DNA of 64,000 nt from Staphylococcus piscifermentans (GTDB lineage: Bacteria > Bacillota > Bacilli > Staphylococcales > Staphylococcaceae), in the NCBI RefSeq assembly GCF_900186985.1, contig NZ_LT906447.1, positions 1,612,001-1,676,000 on the forward strand, in the 5' to 3' direction. Below are positions 1 through 7,964 of the stretch, piece by piece (the first letter of the stretch is position 1; each line of letters opens with the position of its first letter). The notes beneath the pieces were generated by a model that saw only the letters and a list, made by a program, of their open reading frames with translations, ran no database searches and had not been told where the DNA came from. A program made the translations under genes and the position numbers.

Positions 1-648
1 GTTATTTGAAATATAGAAATGTGTTGTATAAGGTAATTCTTTTCCGTTTTCTTTATTTTCCTTCAAGAAATCCATAATCATCGCTACACTTGCTTTATCA
101 TCTAGATGACGTGATTTAATAAAATCATTTTCGGTAATCTCGGTTCTAGGATCCAAACTGATAAAATCTCCGACTTCAATTCCTAGTTTGCGTGTATCTT
201 CGTCATTATGCGTAACAGCATCGATACGTACTTCCATATGCTCTTGGTTTCTTGGAATATTTTGGTTATCTTTATAAACATGCACAGAAGTTTCATGCAT
301 ACAGATTGTTCCAGTGTACTCTTTGCCGGAATCAGTATGAATCGTACAATATTCACCTTCAATTGCATTAAATGCGTAGCCTCCGATTAAATCGATTGCT
401 AAACGGCCATCTTCTTTAATTTCTTTTACCATAGCGCCCAATGTATCTACGTGAGCTGTAATGCAACGCTGTTCGACATCATTTTCCCCTTTTACAGTAA
501 TCATCAAAGCGCCCTTATTAGTTACGCAAGTTGGATAACCTAATGATTCTGCATAATCCTTGACGTAATCAATTGCTTTGTATGCATCGCCTGATGGACT
601 CGGTATTTCAGTTAAAGTTTTAATTGTTTCTAAAATATTCTTTGTCAT
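1..648 (-). CDS. M42-family metallopeptidase, C-terminus cut by window edge
   Basis: The minus strand from an ATG at 648 stays open to the left edge and gives at least 216 residues. The N-terminus reads MTKNILETIKTLTEIPSPSG, followed by an AHVDTLGAM motif whose His-x-Asp supplies metal ligands in the M42/M20 co-catalytic zinc peptidases. A second conserved stretch with HLDDKAS lies near residue 175 and is typical of the M42 glutamyl/lysyl aminopeptidase group (YsdC/FrvX-like). The start is set by a GGAGGAG ribosome binding site at 653-659. The gene is divergent from tyrA, with about 130 bases between them. It is probably a cytosolic aminopeptidase; the exact substrate cannot be read from the sequence, and the C-terminal part is outside the window. 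Confidence 0.85.
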   Translation of the reverse strand, partial: MTKNILETIKTLTEIPSPSGDAYKAIDYVKDYAESLGYPTCVTNKGALMITVKGENDVEQRCITAHVDTLGAMVKEIKEDGRLAIDLIGGYAFNAIEGEYCTIHTDSGKEYTGTICMHETSVHVYKDNQNIPRNQEHMEVRIDAVTHNDEDTRKLGIEVGDFISLDPRTEITENDFIKSRHLDDKASVAMIMDFLKENKENGKELPYTTHFYISNN

Positions 649-652
649 GAAA

Positions 653-659
653 ACTCCTC
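653..659 (-). promoter_or_regulatory. Shine-Dalgarno of the M42 peptidase gene
   Basis: GGAGGAG on the minus strand lies 4-5 bases before the ATG at 648 and decides the start of this partial gene. Confidence 0.7.
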
Positions 660-717
660 CTTACATTCATTGTAACGATTTAATTTGAAAATAGAAATTG
701 AATTCGCTTTATTCTAG

Positions 718-746
718 TTGCTTCATCCTATAATTTACTTTATAAT
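718..746 (+). promoter_or_regulatory. Probable sigma-A promoter of tyrA
   Basis: TTGCTT at 718-723 and TATAAT at 741-746 are separated by 17 bases. The predicted transcript start is about 20 bases before the tyrA ribosome binding site. Confidence 0.55.
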
Positions 747-782
747 AACGCTATTCTGAAAATTTTGACAGAGGTGAGTCTT

Positions 783-1880
783 TTGACACAAAATGTATTA
801 TTTGTAGGTCTAGGTTTAATTGGCGGCAGTTTAGCAAGCAATCTTAAGTATTATCAAGATGATATCTTAATTTCAGCTTATGATGCAAATGCAAGTCAAT
901 TAGACAAAGCCCTTTCTATTGGTTTAATTGATCAAAAAGTTGAAAACTATCAAGAAGCGGCGTCTGAAGCGGATATTATCATTTATGCGACCCCTGTCCA
1001 ACAAACAGTTCAGTATTTAAAAAACTTATCAGAGATTGATACTAAACCAGGATTAATTGTAACAGACACTGGAAGCACCAAAGGTACAATACAGCAATTT
1101 GAAAAGCAGTTATTAAAAGAACAGCAAATTCATTTAGTCGGCGGTCATCCAATGGCCGGAAGTCATAAATCAGGTATTTTAAATGCTAAAAAGAACTTGT
1201 TTGAAAATGCATATTATATTCTTGTGCATTCAGAACCAGAAAACGATCAAGCATCTGCAAAAGTCGAGGCGCTGTTACAAGCTACACGTGCTAAAATAAT
1301 TGCAACCTCCCCTTCTGAACATGATTTTGTAACGAGTATTGTCAGTCATATTCCGCATATTGCTGCAGCTTTGCTTGTTAACTTAAGCCGGGATCATCAG
1401 CAAGACTCTCCTTTAGTTCAACAATTAGCTGCTGGAGGTTTTCGTGATATTACGCGGATTGCTAGCAGCAGTCCAGAAATGTGGAGAGATATTATGCATG
1501 AAAATAAATCTTACATTTTGGATGGTATACACGAATGGCAAGCGCAATTAACTAAAGTTGCACAACAAATTGAAAATGATGATAATGAAGGTGTTTTCCA
1601 ATTTTTCGAACAAGCACGTGACTACAGAAATCAATTACCTTCCAAAACGCCCGGTGCTGTGTCTAGTTCTTATGAATTGTATGTTGATGTCCCTGACGAA
1701 CCTGGTATGATCAGCAAAGTAACTTCTATCTTGAGTTTACATAACATTTCTATAAGTAACATAAATATTGTAGAAGTCCGCGAAGATATTTATGGCGCCT
1801 TACGTATCAGCTTCAAATCCCCTGAAGATCGTGAATTAGGTATTAAATATTTACATGAATTTGATACTTACAGTCTTTAA
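783..1880 (+). CDS. tyrA: Prephenate dehydrogenase
   Basis: It oxidatively decarboxylates prephenate to 4-hydroxyphenylpyruvate in tyrosine synthesis, in the cytosol. The N-terminus has the NAD(P)-binding glycine motif GLGLIGGS around residues 9-16, and the substrate-binding HPMAGSH motif lies further on. The last ~75 residues form an ACT domain ([13 protein letters not shown]...), which suggests feedback control by an aromatic amino acid. I place the start at the TTG at 783, because GAGGTGAG lies 6-7 bases before it and the product then opens directly with the Rossmann strand ([11 protein letters not shown]). An in-frame TTG at 765 has no ribosome binding site. The length of 365 residues is normal for staphylococcal TyrA. 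The gene appears monocistronic. Confidence 0.93.
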   Translation: MTQNVLFVGLGLIGGSLASNLKYYQDDILISAYDANASQLDKALSIGLIDQKVENYQEAASEADIIIYATPVQQTVQYLKNLSEIDTKPGLIVTDTGSTKGTIQQFEKQLLKEQQIHLVGGHPMAGSHKSGILNAKKNLFENAYYILVHSEPENDQASAKVEALLQATRAKIIATSPSEHDFVTSIVSHIPHIAAALLVNLSRDHQQDSPLVQQLAAGGFRDITRIASSSPEMWRDIMHENKSYILDGIHEWQAQLTKVAQQIENDDNEGVFQFFEQARDYRNQLPSKTPGAVSSSYELYVDVPDEPGMISKVTSILSLHNISISNINIVEVREDIYGALRISFKSPEDRELGIKYLHEFDTYSL

Positions 1881-1895
1881 ATAGTATCCAGTCAG

Positions 1896-2060
1896 AGGTT
1901 GGGCCATAATAATGTCTCAGCTCTTCTCTTTGTACTGGCAGTAGCTATCTGTACAGAAAATGCGCTTGTTCCAAGCTTTTTTCTATTCTAGTTAGCTTTG
2001 TCGGGGCGGGAAGACGAAATACTTTTAATTAAAAATTATTTCTGTCCCCGCTCCCTTTTT
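1896..2060. repeat. Dispersed staphylococcal hairpin repeat (long copy)
   Basis: The stretch contains the imperfect stem-loop around TGGGCCATAATAATGTCTCAG and then CTGGCAGTAGCTATCTG. It continues with the AATGCGCTTGTTCCAAGC block and ends in a GGGGCGGG.../...CCCCGCTCCC hairpin with a T run (about 2003-2060). About 100 bases (around 1925-2030) recur nearly identically, in opposite orientation, at about 17556-17650. It probably terminates tyrA and possibly also the convergent polymerase gene. Confidence 0.7.
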
Positions 2061-3321
2061 ACATTTTATGCCCCGCCATCAGCCCGAGACGACCATATTT
2101 CGTTCCGGCATCTGTATAAGATACTGCTTTAGATACAATTCCTTTCCCGTATTTTTGTTGTAATTGATCGATAGTCTTTGCTAGAGCCTCACTGCGTTTT
2201 CTTTCATATTCATCTACGAAAAGATTCAATTGCTGAACACCTTCAGGAACAAACTGAGTTAAAGAAATACTTAAAGTACGATACAATAAATCTCTATCGC
2301 AAAGCTTATCTGCCCATTTTTCGACCATCTTCCAAATCTCTTTATCTAAATTAGTCGGTTCTTGTAGAGTGAATTGCTTATGCACCCCGCCGCCATCTCT
2401 ATAACCGAACGCAAAATGAATCGTTCGCGCACGCATTTTGCGTAAGCGCACACGCATCGCTACATCTTCTATCAATTCTTGCATCACCACTTTTGCATCT
2501 TCATAGTGATAATCTCGCATCAGAATTTGGCTTTTACAGATAGAAGGATTAGTGGTCTTATATTTCTCTCGAATTTTACTTTGATCGATACCATGTGCGT
2601 GTAAATGCAAATCAATTCCTTTAATACCGAAATCCCTTTTCAGATAGCGATGAGGATAATGTGCTAAATCTCCAATGGTAAAAATACCGCGCTTATTTAA
2701 TTTCTTTTCTGTACGCTTATTGATACCCCAAAACTTATTAAGCGGCTTTATCTTCCATAATTTCTCAGGCACATCTTGGTAACGCCATTCTGCCATCCTA
2801 TTCGGTTGATGTTTCGCCTCAATATCCATTGCTAATTTACTCAATAGCATATTAGAACCTATTCCCACAGTACAATAAATTTGTGTTTTATCATAAATCT
2901 CTTTCATCAGCTTAATACAAAAAGAATGTAAGGTACTGCTGAATCGATGATAGCTGTCTGTTACATCCATAAAGAACTCATCAATACTATATTGATGTAA
3001 ATCCTCTGGTGGTACATATTGCAAAGCAATTTTGGAAATCATAATAGATACGTCCAGGTACTTGCGCATACTTGGATTAATAATATAAATATCATTCCGA
3101 TGCGGTATTTCAAATAATCTTGAACCTGTTTTAATACCGATAGCTTTAAGCGGTGGTGTAGCAGCTAATACTACAGACCCCTGCCGCTTTGTATCTGCTA
3201 CAACTGCTAATTTTGTAGTCATAGGATCGAGTCCTTTAGATATACATGACACGCTTGCAAAGAAACTTTTTTGGTCAATACATAAGATGTCTCTATCTTC
3301 TAACAAATGATAATCATACAT
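2059..3321 (-). CDS. SOS-controlled Y-family DNA polymerase (UmuC/UvrX-like)
   Basis: This is a translesion polymerase of 420 residues. The palm carries ILCIDQKSFFASV near residues 12-24 and the catalytic pair in SIDEFFMDV (Asp114-Glu115). A thumb and little-finger region follow. The C-terminal end is rich in basic residues, as in the Gram-positive UvrX/YqjW type rather than DinB. I chose the ATG at 3321. It has a GGCGGGGGCG ribosome binding site, and a -10 TATAAT lies at 3350-3355, so an upstream in-frame ATG at 3393 would precede the transcript start. Two LexA boxes cover the promoter. It is convergent with tyrA and divergent from the tautomerase gene. Lesion specificity cannot be inferred. 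Confidence 0.88.
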   Translation of the reverse strand: MYDYHLLEDRDILCIDQKSFFASVSCISKGLDPMTTKLAVVADTKRQGSVVLAATPPLKAIGIKTGSRLFEIPHRNDIYIINPSMRKYLDVSIMISKIALQYVPPEDLHQYSIDEFFMDVTDSYHRFSSTLHSFCIKLMKEIYDKTQIYCTVGIGSNMLLSKLAMDIEAKHQPNRMAEWRYQDVPEKLWKIKPLNKFWGINKRTEKKLNKRGIFTIGDLAHYPHRYLKRDFGIKGIDLHLHAHGIDQSKIREKYKTTNPSICKSQILMRDYHYEDAKVVMQELIEDVAMRVRLRKMRARTIHFAFGYRDGGGVHKQFTLQEPTNLDKEIWKMVEKWADKLCDRDLLYRTLSISLTQFVPEGVQQLNLFVDEYERKRSEALAKTIDQLQQKYGKGIVSKAVSYTDAGTKYGRLGLMAGHKM

Positions 3322-3349
3322 ATTATCGCCCCCGCCATTTGATATTTCT

Positions 3350-3400
3350 ATTATATACGAACATTTGTTCTTATTCAATATAAAAGGGAACAAATGTTCT
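3350..3400 (-). promoter_or_regulatory. Polymerase promoter with two LexA boxes
   Basis: On the minus strand TTGAAT (3373-3378) and TATAAT (3350-3355) are 17 bases apart. A LexA box, CGAACATTTGTTCT on the plus strand, occupies 3358-3371, inside the spacer. A second box, GGAACAAATGTTCT, lies at 3387-3400, 29 bases away. Both match the Gram-positive SOS consensus, with GAAC and GTTC arms separated by four bases. Confidence 0.85.
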
Positions 3401-3419
3401 AAAATTTAGCATACAAATT

Positions 3420-3450
3420 TTGAATACAACCATTTAAAAAATGCTATAAT
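3420..3450 (+). promoter_or_regulatory. Probable promoter of the tautomerase gene
   Basis: TTGAAT at 3420-3425 and an extended -10 (TGCTATAAT, hexamer at 3445-3450) are 19 bases apart, upstream of an AAAGGAGGGG ribosome binding site. Confidence 0.45.
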
Positions 3451-3481
3451 AACTATGAATTAAACAAAAGGAGGGGTTCAC

Positions 3482-3667
3482 ATGCCATTAGTGAACATTA
3501 AATTAATTGAAGGACGTTCTGATGAACAATTGAAAGACCTAGTCAAAGAAGTAACAGATGCTGTAGAAAGAACAACTAAAGCAGACCGCAATGCTATCAG
3601 CGTAGTATTAGAAGAAATGAAACCTACACATTATGGTGTCGGCGGCGTCAGAAAATCAGATCAGTAA
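3482..3667 (+). CDS. 4-oxalocrotonate tautomerase family protein
   Basis: This is a 61-residue enzyme of the 4-OT/DmpI family. After removal of Met1 the catalytic N-terminal proline would be exposed (MPLVNIKLIEGRS). The length is the usual ~62 residues of a subunit that assembles into a hexamer. A strong AAAGGAGGGG site sets the start. The gene stands alone between the divergent polymerase gene and a bidirectional terminator. The physiological substrate of the staphylococcal enzymes is unknown, so only keto-enol tautomerase chemistry is inferred. Confidence 0.88.
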   Translation: MPLVNIKLIEGRSDEQLKDLVKEVTDAVERTTKADRNAISVVLEEMKPTHYGVGGVRKSDQ

Positions 3668-3677
3668 TCAAAATAAA

Positions 3678-3720
3678 AGTAAGCCCGGAAAATCAGAAAC
3701 AATTTTCCGGGCTTACTTTT
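3678..3720. terminator. Bidirectional terminator between tautomerase gene and msrR
   Basis: A 17-base stem, AAGTAAGCCCGGAAAAT with its exact complement, encloses an 8-base loop and has a T run on one side and an A run on the other. It can end both converging transcripts. Confidence 0.85.
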
Positions 3721-3723
3721 TGA

Positions 3724-4743
3724 CTATTTCTTTTTCGTATCCTCTTTTTTAGAATCAGAATTATCTTTTAAGAATTCCTGAATGGCTTTTTTATTTTTCG
3801 GCTTATCTACTTCTAAAGCACTGCCGCTTTCCGCTGTTTGAATATCTTGGTAAGTCCCTTTCATCGGTACAGTTAATGTTTTAACGTCTTTATCTCCTCT
3901 GATACCGAAATTGACACCCGTTTGAATCAAGGCAGAATCTGGAATATTAGTATTTAAATAACCTCTTAATATACCTGCTACTTTCGGCAATTTGAATACC
4001 GCACCAGGTTTGGTCATTTCTTGTTTAAGTGCTTGAATCACTTGCTGTTGTCTGCGCACACGCCCAAAGTCACCTTCTGCGTCATGACGGAAACGAGCGT
4101 AGCCCAGCAATTCTTTACCATTTAAATTATGATGCCCTTTTTTCAATGAAACGCCAATGAGCTCAGACATATCCTTCTCAACATCTATCGGTACACCATC
4201 CGGCGCTAACTCATCAATCATTTTTTCGAAACCTTTGAAGTCGACAACCGCATAATACTCTGGGTTAATACCATAGTTTTCTACTAAAGCTTTCCGTAAT
4301 AATTCAGGGCCGCCTAGTGAATAAGCTGCATTAATTTTATAATTTCTGTATCCTGGAATCTTAGCATACGTATCACGCATGACCGAAACAATTTTCATTT
4401 TCTTATGAATATAATCATATTGAGCGACCATAATAGAATCTGTACGAGATTTACCACCATCAGATTTATCAGCGCCTAATAGTAAGATAGAAATTTTCCC
4501 GTCATTTTTAACGGGACCATTAAACTTTTGAACTTTCATATTTGAATTATGCTTTTTCGCATAATCGATACCGCTTTTATAACCAGACACAGCATACACA
4601 ATAAATACGATCAAGATAATCAACAGACCCAGCAGAATGAATGGCAGTTTACGTATTTTTTTCTTCATTCTTTTCTTACGTGGAGGAGGCGGACTACCAC
4701 TGCTTCGTTTATAATTTTCTTTATTATTATCTTCTTCAGTCAT
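3724..4743 (-). CDS. msrR: LytR-CpsA-Psr family protein MsrR
   Basis: This is an LCP-family phosphotransferase of the type that ligates wall teichoic acid or other glycopolymers to peptidoglycan outside the membrane. The first ~30 residues are a basic, proline-rich cytosolic tail. One transmembrane helix follows ([20 protein letters not shown], about residues 33-52), then the extracellular LCP domain with [20 protein letters not shown] and the arginine-rich [10 protein letters not shown] motif. The length of 339 residues is close to S. aureus MsrR. It is divergent from msrA, as in S. aureus, which supports the symbol. The C-terminus is lysine- and serine-rich. Confidence 0.85.
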   Translation of the reverse strand: MTEEDNNKENYKRSSGSPPPPRKKRMKKKIRKLPFILLGLLIILIVFIVYAVSGYKSGIDYAKKHNSNMKVQKFNGPVKNDGKISILLLGADKSDGGKSRTDSIMVAQYDYIHKKMKIVSVMRDTYAKIPGYRNYKINAAYSLGGPELLRKALVENYGINPEYYAVVDFKGFEKMIDELAPDGVPIDVEKDMSELIGVSLKKGHHNLNGKELLGYARFRHDAEGDFGRVRRQQQVIQALKQEMTKPGAVFKLPKVAGILRGYLNTNIPDSALIQTGVNFGIRGDKDVKTLTVPMKGTYQDIQTAESGSALEVDKPKNKKAIQEFLKDNSDSKKEDTKKK

Positions 4744-4885
4744 TTTTTCCCAACCTTATATCTTCAAAATTGACAGTCTATGTAATATAATTAATACATA
4801 CTAAAGTTATATAATTTCCTTTTAAAAATCAAGTATTTTATGAACAAATAGTACTAAGGTCTCAGACAAAGAAAGGGTAGATAGC

Positions 4886-5410
4886 ATGAATATCAACACT
4901 GCATACTTTGCAGGCGGATGTTTCTGGTGTATGACCAAGCCTTTTGATTCGTATGATGGTATTGAAAAAGTAACGTCAGGTTATATGGGTGGCACAGTAG
5001 AAAATCCGACTTATGAAGAAGTTAAAAAAGGAAATACAGGACATTTAGAAACGGTGAAAGTAGAATATGACGTTGCGCTATTTTCTTATCATAAATTATT
5101 AGAAATTTTCTTTTCTGTCATCGACCCTACTGATTCAGAGGGCCAATATCAAGATCGCGGTAATCAATACCGTACTGCTATCTTCTATACTAACGAAGAT
5201 CAAAAAGAAACAGCAGAACAGTATATCGAGGAATTAAAATCTACTATTAATCATCATAAGGCGATTGCAACACAAGTATTGCCAGTATCTGAATTCTACA
5301 AAGCAGAAGACTATCACCAAGATTTTTACAAAAAGAATCCGGAACGTTTTGCTGAAGAAGAAGCACAACGCGAAGCAATCAAACAGCAAAAAAATGGTAA
5401 GCAGGACTAA
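4886..5410 (+). CDS. msrA: Peptide methionine-S-sulfoxide reductase
   Basis: It reduces methionine-S-sulfoxide in proteins, using thioredoxin for recycling. The catalytic motif GGCFWC is at residues 10-15, with Cys12 the nucleophile. The conserved GYMGG and [18 protein letters not shown] stretches identify the family. No MsrB domain is fused. The length of 174 residues is typical. The ribosome binding site is GAAAGGGTAG. The gene is monocistronic, followed at once by a terminator, and divergent from msrR. Confidence 0.95.
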   Translation: MNINTAYFAGGCFWCMTKPFDSYDGIEKVTSGYMGGTVENPTYEEVKKGNTGHLETVKVEYDVALFSYHKLLEIFFSVIDPTDSEGQYQDRGNQYRTAIFYTNEDQKETAEQYIEELKSTINHHKAIATQVLPVSEFYKAEDYHQDFYKKNPERFAEEEAQREAIKQQKNGKQD

Positions 5411-5436
5411 ACAATTAGTTCCGCTTACCATTTTTA
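5389..5436. terminator. Terminator after msrA
   Basis: AAAATGGTAAGC pairs with GCTTACCATTTT across a further short stem (GGACTAA/TTAGTTCC) and is followed by a T run. It overlaps the msrA stop. The A-rich opposite side could also serve metA. Confidence 0.75.
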
Positions 5437-5456
5437 TATTTATAAACATTCTATTA

Positions 5457-6350
5457 TCATCCTGAAATATTAATTTCATCATGATTCCATCTATTTTTTT
5501 CCATCATATCGGCCCAATTTTGGAAGAGTTGCTGAGCATAAGGAATCCAATAAGCAGGAAGTGGTGTGAGCGTTTCTCCTCGGAAATAATTCTTAGGTTT
5601 AGCAGCCGCTTCCCCATTCTTCTCACTATCCCTCTGATACTCATTCAACAACGTCTCTGGCTCATATTCAAAGTGGCCACCGATATATAAATCAGTCTGA
5701 CCTTTATTAGAAATGAAATCCACTCCGGTATAAGGACTATAGGTAACCACATCTAAATCCGCTTCCTCCATCACCTCATAAGGATCCATGAAGGAACCGC
5801 GAGATTGCGGAATAATATATTCAGGAATCTCGCACAATACTGGATGGGCTTGCATAATATGATAACGGTAAATTCCCGTTAATTTTTCAGGAAACATTCT
5901 TTTGTGAATACCGTAACGATAATTCAAAGCAAATTGTGCACCCCAGCAAATAAATAGACGTTGTTTCACATGAGTTTCTGACCACTCATAGATAGACTTT
6001 AATTCCTCGATATAATCTACTTCAGAAAAATCAAGATGTTCAACAGGTGCTCCTGTCATAATTAAACCATCATAATAATGATCCTTGATATCATCAAATT
6101 CCTGATAATACTGCTCCGCATGCACATTTGAAGAAGTTCGGCTTTGATGAGTCACTGGATAGATAAAATCAATATTAATCGGATGATCCGTTTGTCCAAG
6201 CAATCGCAGCAGTTGTCTTTCTGCATCTTCTTTTACCGGCATTAAATTAACAATCAAGAGATTTAAACCATCGTTGATTCTGTGATTTGCAAAATCGATG
6301 TGCTCCTCTTGTAATATAGGCAGTATAGGAATTTTATTCGTAAATAACAT
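5457..6350 (-). CDS. metA: Homoserine O-acetyltransferase (MetA type)
   Basis: It activates homoserine for methionine synthesis. The family is that of E. coli homoserine O-succinyltransferase, with the catalytic cysteine in LFICWGAQFA (Cys135) and the His-Glu pair in GGHFEYEPE (His226, Glu228). The acyl-CoA-selecting position reads TGAPVE (Glu104), whereas succinyl enzymes have glycine there. Published work on this family links the glutamate to acetyl-CoA. That fits metY, whose stop codon lies one base before this start, so the two genes are probably translationally coupled. The length of 297 residues is normal. Acetyl specificity is inferred, not shown. Confidence 0.9.
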   Translation of the reverse strand: MLFTNKIPILPILQEEHIDFANHRINDGLNLLIVNLMPVKEDAERQLLRLLGQTDHPINIDFIYPVTHQSRTSSNVHAEQYYQEFDDIKDHYYDGLIMTGAPVEHLDFSEVDYIEELKSIYEWSETHVKQRLFICWGAQFALNYRYGIHKRMFPEKLTGIYRYHIMQAHPVLCEIPEYIIPQSRGSFMDPYEVMEEADLDVVTYSPYTGVDFISNKGQTDLYIGGHFEYEPETLLNEYQRDSEKNGEAAAKPKNYFRGETLTPLPAYWIPYAQQLFQNWADMMEKNRWNHDEINISG

Positions 6351-6351
6351 G

Positions 6352-7632
6352 TTAAATCGCTTCTAATCCTTTTTCCAAGTCATTAATGATATCATCAATA
6401 TGTTCAAGACCTACAGAAATACGAATAGTTTCAGGAGTAATGCCTGCAGTCAGTTGTTCCTCTGGAGTTAATTGAGCATGTGTCGTAGAAGCTGGATGAA
6501 TCACTAATGATTTCGCATCGCCTACATTCGCAAGCAATGAGAATAATTCTAACGACTCGATAAATTTAATGCCTGCCTCATAACCGCCTTTAACACCGAA
6601 AGTGAAAATAGAACATGCACCTTTAGGAAGATATTTTTCTTTTAAGTCATAGTACTCACTAGAAGGAAGTCCTGCGTATTTCACCCATTCTACCTTGTCG
6701 TGATTATCTAAGAACTTAGCAACCTTTTCAGCATTTTCAACATGACGTTCCATTCTTAAAGATAACGTCTCTAATCCTTGGAGGAGTAAGAAAGCATTTA
6801 AAGGAGACAGACAAGCGCCTGTGTCACGTAACAACGTCGTTCTGATTTTGAATGCTAAAGCAGCTTCACCAAAGGCATCCGCAAATACTAAATCATGATA
6901 AGATGCATCAGGTTCAGTCAAACCAGGGAACTTGTCATTTTGTTTCCAATCGAAGTTGCCGCCATCTACTACGACGCCTCCCATAGATGTCCCATGTCCG
7001 CCAATAAATTTAGTAGCTGAATGTACTACGATATTCGCACCATGTTCTAAAGGTCTGAATAAATATGGAGAAGCAAAAGTATTATCCACGATTAATGGGA
7101 TTCCCGCTTCATGCGCAATTTCTGCTAATTTCTCTACATCTTCTACATTACCTTCAGGATTACCGATTGTTTCAATATAAATAGCTTTAGTATTATCTTT
7201 AATGGCGTTTTTAACTTCATCAAAGTTTTTGCTGTCCACAATAGAAACATCAATACCGTACTTAGGCAAAGTATGACTGAATAAAGTATATGTACCGCCA
7301 TATAAAGTAGAACTTGCTACAATGTAATCTCCTGCTTCAGCCACTGTTTGCACAGCATACGTAATAGCCGCCATACCAGAACCTACTGCTACCCCTGCAA
7401 CGCCGCCTTCTAATTCCGCAACACGTGTTTCAAAGACTGCCACAGTTGGATTCGTTAAACGAGAATAAATATTACCTAATGCATTTAAACCAAATAAATC
7501 TGCCGCATGTTGCGTATCATCGAATGTAAAAGATGTCGTTTGATAAATCGGAACTGCTCTCGAATGCGAAGTAGGATCTACCACCTGTCCTGCGTGTAAT
7601 TGCAATGTTTCAAATTTAAAATCGTTTGTCAT
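6352..7632 (-). CDS. metY: O-acetylhomoserine sulfhydrylase
   Basis: This PLP enzyme of the Cys/Met-metabolism family makes homocysteine from O-acetylhomoserine and sulfide. The PLP lysine lies in VVHSATKFIGGHGTSMGG. The 426-residue length and the long insertion after the lysine motif separate MetY from the ~380-residue cystathionine enzymes MetB and MetC. The strong AAGGGGG site and the ATG at 7632 sit directly downstream of a SAM riboswitch. It is the first gene of a metY-metA operon, so methionine level should control both enzymes. Confidence 0.92.
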   Translation of the reverse strand: MTNDFKFETLQLHAGQVVDPTSHSRAVPIYQTTSFTFDDTQHAADLFGLNALGNIYSRLTNPTVAVFETRVAELEGGVAGVAVGSGMAAITYAVQTVAEAGDYIVASSTLYGGTYTLFSHTLPKYGIDVSIVDSKNFDEVKNAIKDNTKAIYIETIGNPEGNVEDVEKLAEIAHEAGIPLIVDNTFASPYLFRPLEHGANIVVHSATKFIGGHGTSMGGVVVDGGNFDWKQNDKFPGLTEPDASYHDLVFADAFGEAALAFKIRTTLLRDTGACLSPLNAFLLLQGLETLSLRMERHVENAEKVAKFLDNHDKVEWVKYAGLPSSEYYDLKEKYLPKGACSIFTFGVKGGYEAGIKFIESLELFSLLANVGDAKSLVIHPASTTHAQLTPEEQLTAGITPETIRISVGLEHIDDIINDLEKGLEAI

Positions 7633-7652
7633 GTTCTATTTCCCCCTTATTA

Positions 7653-7790
7653 ACATAAAAAATAAGCCTACCTGAAAAGATAGACTTTAAATCTCTTATC
7701 TTTCAGGTCTTCACCTGCTGGAATTAGCACCTAACTTAAATAGGTTGCCTGGTATCGTCGGGCCAGTCCCTCCACCATTCTGGATAAGTT
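7653..7790 (-). ncRNA. SAM-I riboswitch (S-box) with terminator
   Basis: The minus strand carries the S-box core: CTTATCCAGA, GGTGGAGGGACTGGCCC, GGCAACC and GGTGCTAATTCC. The P1 strand CTTATC (7783-7788) pairs with GATAAG (7695-7700). The latter is also part of a terminator stem (ACCTGAAAGATA with TATCTTTTCAGGT, 7670-7708) followed by six T (7653-7660). SAM binding should therefore favour termination before metY. Confidence 0.96.
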
Positions 7791-7807
7791 TTATATAATT
7801 TAATCAG

Positions 7808-7836
7808 AGTATAAAACTAATCTTTCCTCTTGTCAA
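7808..7836 (-). promoter_or_regulatory. Sigma-A promoter of the metY-metA operon
   Basis: On the minus strand a perfect -35 TTGACA (7831-7836) and -10 TATACT (7808-7813) are 17 bases apart, just upstream of the riboswitch. Confidence 0.85.
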
Positions 7837-7916
7837 CAGACTATTCTCATTTTTCAGAAATTAATTTAGAATTCGCTTGTTGAAATACACTGACTTAGCG
7901 CGCTCTTAAAAATAAA

Positions 7917-7958
7917 AACCCGATTGCCGAGCTTTCAGACAATCAGGTTTCCTTTTTT
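7917..7958 (-). terminator. Terminator of mprF
   Basis: On the minus strand AAACCTGATTG pairs with CAATCGGGTTT (one G-T pair) around a GC-containing loop and is followed by a T run, immediately after the mprF stop. Confidence 0.8.
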
Positions 7959-7964
7959 CGTATT

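Noticed and set aside
1896..2060. STAR elements or an insertion sequence
   Set aside because: The repeats lack the GC-rich STAR core I know and encode no transposase; they behave as hairpin terminators.
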